DNA of 64,000 bases, from contig NZ_CACVAO010000001.1 in assembly GCF_902726645.1 (NCBI RefSeq), forward strand, positions 1,736,001 through 1,800,000. Reading direction: 5' to 3'. The translations under genes and the position numbers were made by a program. The DNA comes from Halobacillus ihumii. Lineage in GTDB: Bacteria; Bacillota; Bacilli; Bacillales; Halobacillaceae. Shown in pieces: positions 26,479 to 34,278 of this stretch; the stretch's first letter is position 1; each line of letters opens with the position of its first letter. Under the pieces are notes generated by a model that was not told where the DNA came from, made no database searches, and saw only the letters and a list, made by a program, of their open reading frames with translations.

Positions 26479-26512
26479 GGACAGGTTCCCCTAAGATTAA
26501 CGGAGCCTGTCC
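26479..26512 (+). terminator. Hairpin after mnmH
   Basis: Arms GGACAGGTTCC (26479-26489) and GGAGCCTGTCC (26502-26512), 11 bp with one wobble; U-tract weak (AACTATTT). Confidence 0.55.
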
Positions 26513-26702
26513 AACTATTTATGAAGTGATTCTACTCGGTTTGAACCTCGATAATTCCAACTGAATCCTCCCTCTTCATTTTAGAAAACCTCTTAATTAA
26601 CAGGAACTTCACAATTATTAAACATCTCATTAAAAGTGGTCTGCTAGTTTATTAATAGATTACCTTATGGTTATTTTTAAATGATTTAAGGAGGCATCTT
26701 TA

Positions 26703-28136
26703 ATGACAGGCAATTCTAATATGAACAGACGTGACTTTTTCAAAGTTAGCGGAATGAGTACAGCAGCGATAGCACTCGGTACATCAGGAATTCTCTCCTT
26801 TGGCAGCAAAAGCGTTTCAGCAGCACCCGGGAAGCCAAAATCACTAGGTGGTTACGGACCTTTAGTCAAAGATCCTGGCGGTATCCTTGATCTCCCTCAA
26901 GGGTTTCAATACCGTATTATTTCAGAGGAAGGCGGTAAGCTTTCGGATGGCCGCCCTATACCGGAGAACTTTGATGGTATGGCTGCTTTCAATGGACCGC
27001 ACAATTCTACGATTCTCGTTCGCAACCATGAACTGAGCGGCAACCCAAAATACCCAGTCATAGGTAAAAACCCGTACCATAAAGACAATACCGGCGGCAC
27101 TACATCTCTAGTTGTTGGGGCTAATCGCAAGGTGAGCAAGGAGTACGTGTCATCTGCAGGGACCATTCGAAATTGCGCTGGCGGGGCTACCCCGTGGGGA
27201 ACATGGCTGACCTGTGAAGAAACACTTGAAGAAGGACACGGTTATGTGTTCGAAGTCGACCCTCAAGAACCGGAAAATAAAATGTCTAAAACTCCAATCA
27301 GAGAGATGGGCGCCTTTTCACACGAAGCGACTGCTATCGATCCTGCTACAGGGATTGTGTATCTGACGGAAGATGGCGGTCCGAGTTACCTTTATCGCTT
27401 CCTCCCAAATGATCGCAGTCAAAAAGCTGGTTCCTTGCAAAAAGGCGGTACATTACAGGCTGCTGCTATGGAAGAAATGAGTTCAGATAGCGCAAGTGAT
27501 TTTTATACAGGACATGCATTCGGAATTGTCTGGAAAGATGTTGATCCGGAAAAGCCTACATACGATGCTGGGCAAAAAGGCTGCATTGCATTCAGCCGTC
27601 TGGAAGGGGCTTATTTTGAAGGTGGTGTGTTTTGGTTCGACGATACATCTGCAGGGGATAAAAATTTAGGGCGTGTATATCGTTATATCCCTGCTACTAA
27701 TACGTTGGAACTTTTTTACGAATCAACGGCTGCTAATGATTTGGAAATGCCAGATAACATCTGCATTACCCCATGGGGAGATTTATGGATTTCCGAAGAT
27801 GGCGGCGGGGTTGACCGAATCATCGGCATAACTCCTGAGGGAGAATCCTATATCTTTGCTGAAAATAAGATCAACAATTCAGAATTGGCCGGTCCTACAT
27901 TCTCTACAAGAGGAGACACATTCTTTGTGAATATTCAAAACCCTGGCCTGACTTTTGCAATTTGGGGCCCGTTTGCACGTAAAAGTGCCGGACGCAGAAG
28001 ACAAATGGGGCACGCGGCTCCACCTTCTCAGTATGCACCAAAAGTTTCGGACAAACTTTCTGCATTTGCCGAAGTGCAAGGAATGACTGATTTAGAAGCT
28101 GCAGCCTTCTCGCGTCACGGCATGCCAATTGCATAA
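26703..28136 (+). CDS. Tat-exported PhoX-like phosphatase (DUF839)
   Basis: 477 residues, RBS AAGGAGG. Twin-arginine signal MNRRDFFKVSGMSTAAIALG, cleaved after SVSA, so folded with cofactor before export. PhoX/DUF839 features: DLPQGFQYRIISEEG, NFDGMAAFNGP, RNHELSG, GGTTSLVVG, TWLTCEETLEEGHGYVFEV, GAFSHEATAIDPATGIVYLTED and PDNICITPWGDLWISED. PhoX enzymes are Ca/Fe alkaline phosphatases. The 237-bp gap upstream shows no obvious Pho box. Phosphatase activity is inferred from the family. Confidence 0.88.
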   Translation: MTGNSNMNRRDFFKVSGMSTAAIALGTSGILSFGSKSVSAAPGKPKSLGGYGPLVKDPGGILDLPQGFQYRIISEEGGKLSDGRPIPENFDGMAAFNGPHNSTILVRNHELSGNPKYPVIGKNPYHKDNTGGTTSLVVGANRKVSKEYVSSAGTIRNCAGGATPWGTWLTCEETLEEGHGYVFEVDPQEPENKMSKTPIREMGAFSHEATAIDPATGIVYLTEDGGPSYLYRFLPNDRSQKAGSLQKGGTLQAAAMEEMSSDSASDFYTGHAFGIVWKDVDPEKPTYDAGQKGCIAFSRLEGAYFEGGVFWFDDTSAGDKNLGRVYRYIPATNTLELFYESTAANDLEMPDNICITPWGDLWISEDGGGVDRIIGITPEGESYIFAENKINNSELAGPTFSTRGDTFFVNIQNPGLTFAIWGPFARKSAGRRRQMGHAAPPSQYAPKVSDKLSAFAEVQGMTDLEAAAFSRHGMPIA

Positions 28137-28189
28137 GAAAATAAGCATTTTCGTTCAAAACAATACGAGAAGTTAGAAGACCTTGAGAA

Positions 28190-28227
28190 AGATGTGAGCA
28201 GGAATTACCCCCTCACATCTTTTTTTA
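28190..28227 (+). terminator. Intrinsic terminator after the PhoX-like gene
   Basis: Perfect 9-bp arms AGATGTGAG (28190-28198) and CTCACATCT (28212-28220), followed by a run of T. Confidence 0.85.
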
Positions 28228-28238
28228 TCCAACTTCCT

Positions 28239-28370
28239 TTACTTGTTCCGTTTACGTGCTTCTTCAGCATCTTCAAGCTGAGTAGCGCCAGGGAAGTCTA
28301 AACTTTGATCACGGTCAGATTCTACCCTTTCTGACTTCTTAAGCTTCTTCTCTTGTCGGTCTTTGCCCAT
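28239..28370 (-). CDS. Small hydrophilic protein, 43 residues
   Basis: Minus-strand ATG at 28370 behind AAAGGAGGG (8-base spacing) opens a 43-codon frame. The product is highly charged: N-terminal MGKDRQEKKLKKSERVESD, middle DFPGATQLEDAEEA and a KRNK end. This resembles the short hydrophilic proteins common in Bacillaceae, some of them spore-related, but I cannot name the family. The ideal RBS is the main argument that it is real. Confidence 0.65.
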   Translation of the reverse strand: MGKDRQEKKLKKSERVESDRDQSLDFPGATQLEDAEEARKRNK

Positions 28371-28460
28371 TATCTACCCTCCTTTCTTTGTTATTATGAA
28401 GGAGAAGATAAAGTTTCATACTTCAAGTATTTCCACGGTTTCTTTAATGTACATTTGTGG

Positions 28461-28627
28461 TTAGGGCAGAATAATTGGTCGTTAGGGAAGAATAATTTGG
28501 AGCTTGGGCCGAATTCCCGGCACTTAGGGGAGAATACCTAGGGGTTGGGGCCGAACTCCCGGTACTTAGGGGAGAATAATTATGGCCTTGAGCCGAACTC
28601 CCGGCACTTGGGGAGAATTCCGGGATT
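28461..28627. repeat. Degenerate tandem array, about 8 units of 20-22 bp
   Basis: Eight consecutive units start with TTAGGG or TTGGG and carry GAAT or GAAC in the middle: for example TTAGGGCAGAATAATTGG, TTGGGCCGAATTCCCGGC, TTAGGGGAGAATACCTAG. Two forms roughly alternate, one GGAGAAT-like and one GCCGAA-CTCCCGG-like. Lies between the small protein gene and the VOC gene; no plausible coding frame. Confidence 0.75.
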
Positions 28628-28684
28628 TAACTTCTACATGACTATGATAAAATAGTGGAAAATTGAACGAGGAGAGTAGGAAAG

Positions 28685-29104
28685 ATGAAAAAAAAGTTAG
28701 ACCATATCGGTGTTGCTGTCAGACAGCTTGAGGAAAGCATTGACTTTTATAAAAACATCTTAGGAGCTGCTATGATTGATCGCTATCGCAGCGAAGCTCC
28801 TGGAGTTGAGAGCGAAATCGCCATAATGGAGATCGACGGAGATCGAACAGAACTATTGTGTCCGACAAACAATACTACCTCTCCGATTGCTCGTTTTATC
28901 AAGCAAAAGGGAAAAGGCGTTCACCATGTAGCTTACCAGGTTGATGACCTGGATGAGGCTATTGCGTCATTGAAAAGGGACAACCTCCGGGTTATGGAAG
29001 ATACAAGGAGAACAAACAAACACGGACGACGTCTGATTTATTTAAATCCGGCAGACACCGAAGGAACGATCATTGAGTTTTGTGACTATCCTAACGAACA
29101 GTAA
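28685..29104 (+). CDS. mce: Methylmalonyl-CoA epimerase-like VOC protein
   Basis: 139 residues of two paired beta-alpha-beta-beta-beta units. KLDHIGVAVRQLEESIDFYKNILG at the N-terminus gives the first metal His; the second unit starts KGVHHVAYQVDDLDEAIASL; C-terminal GTIIEFCDYP supplies the metal Glu. LLCPTNNTTSPIARFIKQKGKGVHH is the wording of methylmalonyl-CoA epimerases. No mutase or propionyl-CoA carboxylase gene follows; 29105-29291 is gene-free. A different glyoxalase-family role remains possible. Confidence 0.82.
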   Translation: MKKKLDHIGVAVRQLEESIDFYKNILGAAMIDRYRSEAPGVESEIAIMEIDGDRTELLCPTNNTTSPIARFIKQKGKGVHHVAYQVDDLDEAIASLKRDNLRVMEDTRRTNKHGRRLIYLNPADTEGTIIEFCDYPNEQ

Positions 29105-29291
29105 GAACTAGTGGAGGCCGGAGGCGGGTGATGGCATTATAAGTGCTTCCAGCTATGCTTTCGGCTGTCCGAATGTCAACCTTAACCCGTACTTAATGAA
29201 GTCGAACTCATTGCTTATACACCGGATCCTGAGCGATACTGCACATGTCCTATGCTTTTCCCCGCTGTTCTAAAAATTTGTGTATTATACG

Positions 29292-31142
29292 TTATGATGT
29301 GATTTTTTCAGAGGTTTCGTTTGCAAACTGACTGTTGTAAAGCTCAGCATAGAAACCGTCTTTCGCTAACAGTTCATCATGCGCTCCTTGCTCGATCACA
29401 CTGCCTTTATCCATAACGAGAATTGTATCTGCGTCCTTAATCGTGGAAAGTCTGTGAGCAATGATGAAGCTTGTTCTACCTTCCATTAATTCACTCATGG
29501 CCTGCTGAATATGGCTTTCTGTTCTTGTATCCACACTGCTGGTAGCTTCATCTAACACAAGGATTGCAGGGTCCGTAATGATCGCACGAGCAATAGTAAG
29601 CAATTGCTTCTGACCTTGTGATATATTGGATGCTTCTTCATTAAGAACCGTATCGTAACCTTCAGGGAGTGTCCGAATAAAGTAATCAGCATGTGCGGCT
29701 TCAGCTGCTTGAATAACCTCGCCTTCAGTGGCATTTTCGCGGCCGTAGGCTATATTGTCTCGTATCGTCCCATTGAAGAGCCACGTATCCTGGAGAACCA
29801 TGCCAAATAAGCTGCGCAACTTGCCGCGTTTTACATCACGAATGTCTACACCATCAATTGTAATTTTGCCTTTGTCTATTTCATAAAAACGCATCAATAG
29901 ATTGATCAGTGTTGTCTTCCCAGCTCCAGTCGGCCCTACAATCGCTACTTTTTGGCCTTGCTCTACGTTTACCGTCATCTCTTTAATAAGCGGGGCATCC
30001 TTTTGATAGCCAAAATCAACACTTTGAAAACTAACAGAGCCTTTTGCAGATGGCATCGTCTTAACATTCGCCGATACCCATTCTTCCTCATCATCAAGAA
30101 TTTCAAAGACACGTTCAGCTGATGCAACCGTTGATTGAATGACATTTGCTATGCTGGAAACTTGAGTAATCGGTTGGGAAAACTGTCTAATATACTGGAT
30201 AAATGCTTGGATTCCGCCGACTCCGATCGCTCCTCTTGTAACTAACAGAGCACCAATTACACAAATGAATACATAAACAATATTATTTACAAATTTTAAA
30301 ATTGGCTTAATCAGACCGGAAATAAATTGTGCTTTCCAGCCTGTTTGATAAAGGCTCTCGTTCATTTTCTTAAATCGGTCAATAGACTGATCCTCACGAC
30401 CGAACGCCTTGATCACCTGATGCCCTGAATACATTTCCTCTACATGGCCGTTCAATTGTCCAAGGGCTTTTCGCTGGCCTATGAAATAGTTCTGTGAACG
30501 TACAGCCACTTTCTTTGTTATGATAAAACTTATCGGTAAGGTTATAAAAACAATCACAGTCATTAACGGACTAATGGTAAGCATCATCACCGCAACACCA
30601 ACTAATGTTACGATGGATGTAATGAACTGTGTAAGACTTTTTTGCAGTGTGCTGCTGATATTCTCCAGGTCATTAACAGCACGACTTAATAGGTCGCCAT
30701 GTGTTCGTGAATCAAAATATTGAAGCGGGAGACGGGAGAGCTTTTCGTTTACTTCTTCTCGGATGGTATAGACGGTCTTTTGCGCAACGCTCGCCATAAT
30801 ATACTGTTGAATGTAGCTGAATAGGACACTCAAAAGGTATAGCACACCTAAAATAATCAAAGCTGCCTGAATAAACTCAAAGTCAACCCTGGCATTTTGA
30901 ATGCCGTACCTCTTCATCACCGTGGATTGAAATAAACCCGTTGTAATCATTCCAATGATTTTAGGGCTGAGAATGGCAAAAATTGTGCTGAGGACAGCCG
31001 TTACAAGCACGTTCAGCAATGGTACTCTATGAGGTTTCAGGTAGCCGATCAGTCTTTTTAATGTTCCTTTAAAATCTCTGATCTTTTGCTCTTGCTTACC
31101 TTTACGACGGTTTCTTTGCTGTTTTTGACGCTTTTCGCTCAT
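29292..31142 (-). CDS. ABC exporter half-transporter (YfiC-like), permease-ATPase
   Basis: 616 residues. Basic N-terminal tail, six-helix ABC exporter membrane domain (about 40-330), then the ATPase with Walker A VGPTGAGKT, signature NISQGQKQLLTIARA, Walker B ILVLDEATSSVDT and H-loop AHRLSTIKDAD. The signature NISQGQ departs from canonical LSGGQ, typical of one member of asymmetric heterodimers. Start overlaps the stop of the partner gene. Such pairs export drugs, lipids or peptides; the peptide genes just upstream make peptide export worth considering. Confidence 0.92.
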   Translation of the reverse strand: MSEKRQKQQRNRRKGKQEQKIRDFKGTLKRLIGYLKPHRVPLLNVLVTAVLSTIFAILSPKIIGMITTGLFQSTVMKRYGIQNARVDFEFIQAALIILGVLYLLSVLFSYIQQYIMASVAQKTVYTIREEVNEKLSRLPLQYFDSRTHGDLLSRAVNDLENISSTLQKSLTQFITSIVTLVGVAVMMLTISPLMTVIVFITLPISFIITKKVAVRSQNYFIGQRKALGQLNGHVEEMYSGHQVIKAFGREDQSIDRFKKMNESLYQTGWKAQFISGLIKPILKFVNNIVYVFICVIGALLVTRGAIGVGGIQAFIQYIRQFSQPITQVSSIANVIQSTVASAERVFEILDDEEEWVSANVKTMPSAKGSVSFQSVDFGYQKDAPLIKEMTVNVEQGQKVAIVGPTGAGKTTLINLLMRFYEIDKGKITIDGVDIRDVKRGKLRSLFGMVLQDTWLFNGTIRDNIAYGRENATEGEVIQAAEAAHADYFIRTLPEGYDTVLNEEASNISQGQKQLLTIARAIITDPAILVLDEATSSVDTRTESHIQQAMSELMEGRTSFIIAHRLSTIKDADTILVMDKGSVIEQGAHDELLAKDGFYAELYNSQFANETSEKITS

Positions 31143-32866
31143 GCCGTTTCCCCCTCTGAAAACTGCGATGATACAATCTCCTGGTAGACTTCACAGTTTT
31201 CCATTAACTCTCGGTGTGTTCCAACGCCTGCCATTTCTCCATGATCTAAAACAATAATCTGGTCTGCATCCATAACTGTACTGATCCTTTGAGCAACAAT
31301 GAATACGGTGGCCTCAGATGTCTCCTCTTGAAGGGATGCACGCAGCTTAGCATCGGTTTTAAAGTCAAGTGCTGAAAAACTATCATCAAATATATAGATA
31401 TTAGCTTCTCTTATTAGAGCGCGGGCGATGGAAAGACGCTGTTTCTGTCCACCCGAGACGTTTGCCCCTTTTTGAGCGATAACAGAGTCAAAGCCGTTCT
31501 TCGTCTCTAAAATAAAGTCTGATACTAGGGCGTCATCCGCTGCCTTCCTTACCTCTTCATCTGTCGCGTTTTTCTTTCCATAGCGAATATTATCTGCAAT
31601 AGTCCCAGAGAAAAGAACTGCTTTTTGAGGGACTAAACTGATGTTATTTCTCAAATTACTCTGCAATATGTCACGTGTATCGACACCATCTATCTTGATG
31701 CTGCCCCGATCCACATCATAGAATCTTGGGAGCAGGTTAATAAGTGTCGATTTTCCAGCTCCAGTGCCCCCTACAATAGCTGTTACCTGGCCAGGCTTGG
31801 CAGAGAATGAAAGGTTTGAAAGGACAGGCTCTTCAGCTCCCGGATAACTGAACGTTACATGATCAAATTCCACAACTCCCTCTAGCAAGTGTTCATCTTT
31901 ATCACCAACCGGATCCTTCACATCAGGAACTTTATCGAGTACCTCGTTAATCCTGGCGGCTGAGACCGAGGCGCGGGGGATCATGATGAGCATCATCGAT
32001 GACATAATTAAGGAAAACATGATTTGCATGGCATACTGAATAAAGGCCATTAATTCACCGACTTGAAGGTTTTCATTACTGATTCGAATACTGCCGAACC
32101 ATATAATCGCAATGATTGAAAAGTTAAGAACAAACATCATGACCGGTGTTAACGTTGCCATAATCTTGTTAACTTTAATTGCCGTGTTGGCAAAATCTAA
32201 GTTTGCTTCTTTAAAACGATTCTGTTCATGATCAGTGCGATTAAAAGAACGAATAACCCTAATGCCGTTCAACCCTTCCCGAAGTACGAGATTCATTCGA
32301 TCCAACTTCTTCTGCAACGATTTAAAAAGCGGGAGTCCTTTTTTGGCCACAACGATAATTGCAGCAACTATGATAGGAATAACCGCGATAATAATCAATG
32401 ACATAGCCGCGTCTGTAGCAATAGCTATAAGGATTCCCCCAATAAACATCATCGGAGCCATAATCAAGACCTTCAGCATCATTGTCAGCACTTGCTGAAC
32501 TTGCATAATATCATTGGTCGTCCTAGTAATAAGCGAGGAAGACCCAACATTATCAAATCCTTGCAGAGAGAAATTTTCAATATGTGTAAACATTCTTTCA
32601 CGAACAACTTTTCCAAATCCCATGGACACTTTCGAAGAATAGAATCCTGCCAAGATCGAAACAACCACACCCCCTGCAGCCACCAACAACATGAGGCCGC
32701 CTATCTTAACAATATAGGAAATGTTACCATTCACGATCCCTTTATCCACAATATTCGCCATTAAGGCAGGAAGAAAGAGCTGAGATAAGGCTTGAAAAAG
32801 TGTTAGCACCAAAATAACTATGATAGGAATGCGATAGGGCTTTAAATATTTGAACAATTTCATCAT
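31139..32866 (-). CDS. ABC exporter half-transporter (YfiB-like), permease-ATPase
   Basis: 575 residues, six-helix membrane domain (about 15-310) and ATPase with Walker A VGGTGAGKS, signature NVSGGQKQRLSIARA, and Walker B region IYIFDDSFSALDFKTD. The catalytic Glu after Walker B is replaced (FDDSFS in place of DE), marking a degenerate site, as in the partner half of B. subtilis YfiB/YfiC and LmrC/LmrD pairs. RBS GGAGGTGATG. Transcribed in the same direction as, and immediately after, the peptide cluster, though a terminator lies between. Confidence 0.92.
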   Translation of the reverse strand: MMKLFKYLKPYRIPIIVILVLTLFQALSQLFLPALMANIVDKGIVNGNISYIVKIGGLMLLVAAGGVVVSILAGFYSSKVSMGFGKVVRERMFTHIENFSLQGFDNVGSSSLITRTTNDIMQVQQVLTMMLKVLIMAPMMFIGGILIAIATDAAMSLIIIAVIPIIVAAIIVVAKKGLPLFKSLQKKLDRMNLVLREGLNGIRVIRSFNRTDHEQNRFKEANLDFANTAIKVNKIMATLTPVMMFVLNFSIIAIIWFGSIRISNENLQVGELMAFIQYAMQIMFSLIMSSMMLIMIPRASVSAARINEVLDKVPDVKDPVGDKDEHLLEGVVEFDHVTFSYPGAEEPVLSNLSFSAKPGQVTAIVGGTGAGKSTLINLLPRFYDVDRGSIKIDGVDTRDILQSNLRNNISLVPQKAVLFSGTIADNIRYGKKNATDEEVRKAADDALVSDFILETKNGFDSVIAQKGANVSGGQKQRLSIARALIREANIYIFDDSFSALDFKTDAKLRASLQEETSEATVFIVAQRISTVMDADQIIVLDHGEMAGVGTHRELMENCEVYQEIVSSQFSEGETA

Positions 32867-32934
32867 GTTTCATCACCTCCATCCATCTTGAATTGAGCCA
32901 AAATTAATGTGATTTATAGATCCTGTTTTATACG

Positions 32935-32965
32935 AAAAAAGCCGAGGTGAAGTGATTCACCCCGG
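32935..32965 (-). terminator. Intrinsic terminator at the end of the peptide cluster
   Basis: On the minus strand CCGGGGTGAA and TTCACCTCGG (32942-32965) form a 10-bp stem with a 4-base loop and one wobble, followed by six U (32935-32940). Confidence 0.85.
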
Positions 32966-33008
32966 AGTGTTAACAAGTCTATACTGCCTCACTATTTCAA
33001 GGCATGTA

Positions 33009-33101
33009 TTAAAGTAAGCTATCAAGGTCCAAGTCAACATTGCCAGAATCGTTCACGCTTCCGTTAGCAATATCGCTTAAGATTTGTGTTACGTCTAACA
33101 T
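33009..33101 (-). CDS. Acidic 30-residue peptide, copy 1 of 4
   Basis: ATG 33101 behind GGGAGGTGACATC; 30 codons and stop. Starts MLDVTQILSDIANGS and contains NGSVNDSGNVD and a DLDLDSLL end. Six Asp, no Lys, Arg, His or Cys, so very acidic; no signal peptide, no Gly-Gly leader and no lanthipeptide Cys. Downstream-most of four paralogues, followed by a terminator. Length and spacing are identical to the other three copies, and substitutions keep the reading frame, which argues that it is translated. Family not recognised. Confidence 0.85.
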   Translation of the reverse strand: MLDVTQILSDIANGSVNDSGNVDLDLDSLL

Positions 33102-33150
33102 GATGTCACCTCCCATGGCTTATTAATTTCTTGTTCATTACGAGTATGCC

Positions 33151-33243
33151 TTATAGCAAATCGCTGATGTCTAAATCAACATTGCCAGAGTCATTGACAC
33201 TGCCGTTACCGATGTCGCTCAAAATCTGTGTTACGTCTAACAT
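33151..33243 (-). CDS. Acidic 30-residue peptide, copy 2 of 4
   Basis: ATG 33243 with the same GGGAGGTGACATC leader. Starts MLDVTQILSDIGNGS, middle NGSVNDSGNVDLD, end ISDLL. Differs from copy 1 at three or four positions (Ala12 to Gly, LDS to ISD) while many codons differ silently, for example ATCTTA versus ATTTTG, consistent with selection on the peptide. Confidence 0.85.
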   Translation of the reverse strand: MLDVTQILSDIGNGSVNDSGNVDLDISDLL

Positions 33244-33291
33244 GATGTCACCTCCCATGGCTTTTTATTTCTTATTCATTACGAATATGCC

Positions 33292-33384
33292 TTATAGCAA
33301 ATCGCTGATGTCTGCATCAACATTGCCAGAGTCATTGACACTGCCGTTTAGAATGTCGCTTAAAATTTGGGTTGAATCAAACAT
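33292..33384 (-). CDS. Acidic 30-residue peptide, copy 3 of 4
   Basis: ATG 33384 behind GGAGGTGACACC. Starts MFDSTQILSDILNGS, then VNDSGNVDADISDLL. The 3' flank (about 24 bases reading into the next unit) is nearly identical to that of copy 2, showing a recent tandem duplication of a roughly 141-bp unit that includes RBS, gene and spacer. Confidence 0.85.
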   Translation of the reverse strand: MFDSTQILSDILNGSVNDSGNVDADISDLL

Positions 33385-33421
33385 GGTGTCACCTCCAATG
33401 GCACAAGTTTTTGTTCTCAAA

Positions 33422-33444
33422 AGGAACAACAGTATACTGTTCCT
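33422..33444 (-). other. Inverted repeat between peptide copies 4 and 3
   Basis: Perfect 7-bp arms AGGAACA (33422-33428) and TGTTCCT (33438-33444), nine bases apart, in the 113-bp spacer separating copy 4 from the other three. On the minus strand it is followed by TTTTGAG, so it could be a partial terminator that lowers expression downstream, or an operator. Confidence 0.45.
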
Positions 33445-33497
33445 AAGATAAAATTAATTATAAACATATACCTTTTTCATGATTTCATAGGTAAGTG

Positions 33498-33590
33498 TTA
33501 TAGCAAGTCGCTGATATCCACACCAATATTTCCGGAATCGTTGACACTGCCGTTTAGAATGTCGCTTAGAATTTGCGTAATATCTTGCAC
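33498..33590 (-). CDS. Acidic 30-residue peptide, copy 4 of 4
   Basis: GTG start at 33590 behind GGGAGGTGAGACT; 30 codons. Starts MQDITQILSDILNGS, then VNDSGNIGVDISDLL. The most divergent copy and first in the transcript. Invariant among all four: TQILSDI, NGSVNDSGN and the terminal LL. The N-terminal half could form an amphipathic helix with Ile and Leu on one face and Asp on the other. Confidence 0.82.
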   Translation of the reverse strand: MQDITQILSDILNGSVNDSGNIGVDISDLL

Positions 33591-33657
33591 AGTCTCACCT
33601 CCCTTATCTTTTTACATATAGCTATCGAATCAAATAGACAATTGGATCACTTTTTTT

Positions 33658-33681
33658 ATAGATTTTTTTAAAAAAATCTAT
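33658..33681. promoter_or_regulatory. 24-bp perfect palindrome upstream of the peptide cluster
   Basis: ATAGATTTTTTT followed by its exact complement at 33658-33681, with GGATCGATCC (10-bp palindrome) next to it at about 33682. It lies 70 bp before the copy-4 start. Possible operator or an RNA hairpin; a minus-strand promoter could be ATTGTC, 16-bp spacer, TATATG just downstream. The rest of 33591-34278 (about 690 bp) is AT-rich and shows only the 18-codon frame listed separately. Confidence 0.4.
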
Positions 33682-33985
33682 GGATCGATCCGAATCTACC
33701 TTTAGAGAAGAGCCATGATTCCTTTTATGGCGGGGAAAATTGCATCTTCAAAAGATTAAAAAGTTAACTAATGAAATCTTGTGAAAAGTTTTTGTAGAGT
33801 GGGGAGAGGCATTTATTAAGACTGGATAAGAAATATATTAAATACGCGGTAATAGTATATAGTAGTACGAACAAAGTTCTTTGCTTTCATCGTACGAAAG
33901 CAATTTCTTCCCTTGAAAAATAGATTAAGTTCAAGAATTTAACTTTGCGCTTGCCCATATCTCAGTGACAAAAAAGCTGTTCTGT

Positions 33986-34042
33986 TTAGGGTAACATGTC
34001 CATTTCTTCTACAATATCTTTAATACTTACCGAAGTTGACAT
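33986..34042 (-). pseudogene. 18-codon frame with RBS, possible gene fragment
   Basis: Minus-strand ATG 34042 behind AAGGCGGG opens MSTSVSIKDIVEEMDMLP then stop. The wording resembles the first strand-helix of UPF0158-type proteins (K-x-DIVEEMEM), which then continue for over 100 residues; nothing further is seen here. Probably a degraded remnant, but the evidence is thin. Confidence 0.3.
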
Positions 34043-34278
34043 CTAAATCCCGCCTTTAAATGATTTTTTCGCCTTGACCCTAGCAAATACGATTTATTCA
34101 TACTTGTCAATAACTCTTCGTTCTCGTGTTTTTCTATCCCACCTAACTTAACTGACAAAACACTATTATGGCTTTTGAATCAACTTCCTTTTTCCTTAAT
34201 TACTCAATTCTCATGCATATAAACCACTTTCTTCACCCATGCTAAAAAAATGATCTATCAACGGAAAGAGGTGCCACA

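Noticed and set aside
28353..28541. 62-codon plus-strand frame overlapping the repeat array
   Set aside because: Its C-terminal half is a translation of the 20-22 bp repeats and it overlaps the better supported small gene on the minus strand.
28461..28627. CRISPR array
   Set aside because: Units are contiguous and degenerate, with no constant repeat plus variable spacer structure and no cas genes nearby.
29105..29291. Possible decayed gene after the methylmalonyl-CoA epimerase-like gene
   Set aside because: A 40-codon open stretch exists, but it has no start with RBS and no recognisable family similarity.
33131..33451. 106-codon plus-strand open frame across peptide copies 2 and 3
   Set aside because: It runs antisense through the tandem 30-residue genes, has internal repeats only because of them, and lacks an RBS; the minus-strand frames have ideal ribosome sites and matching lengths.
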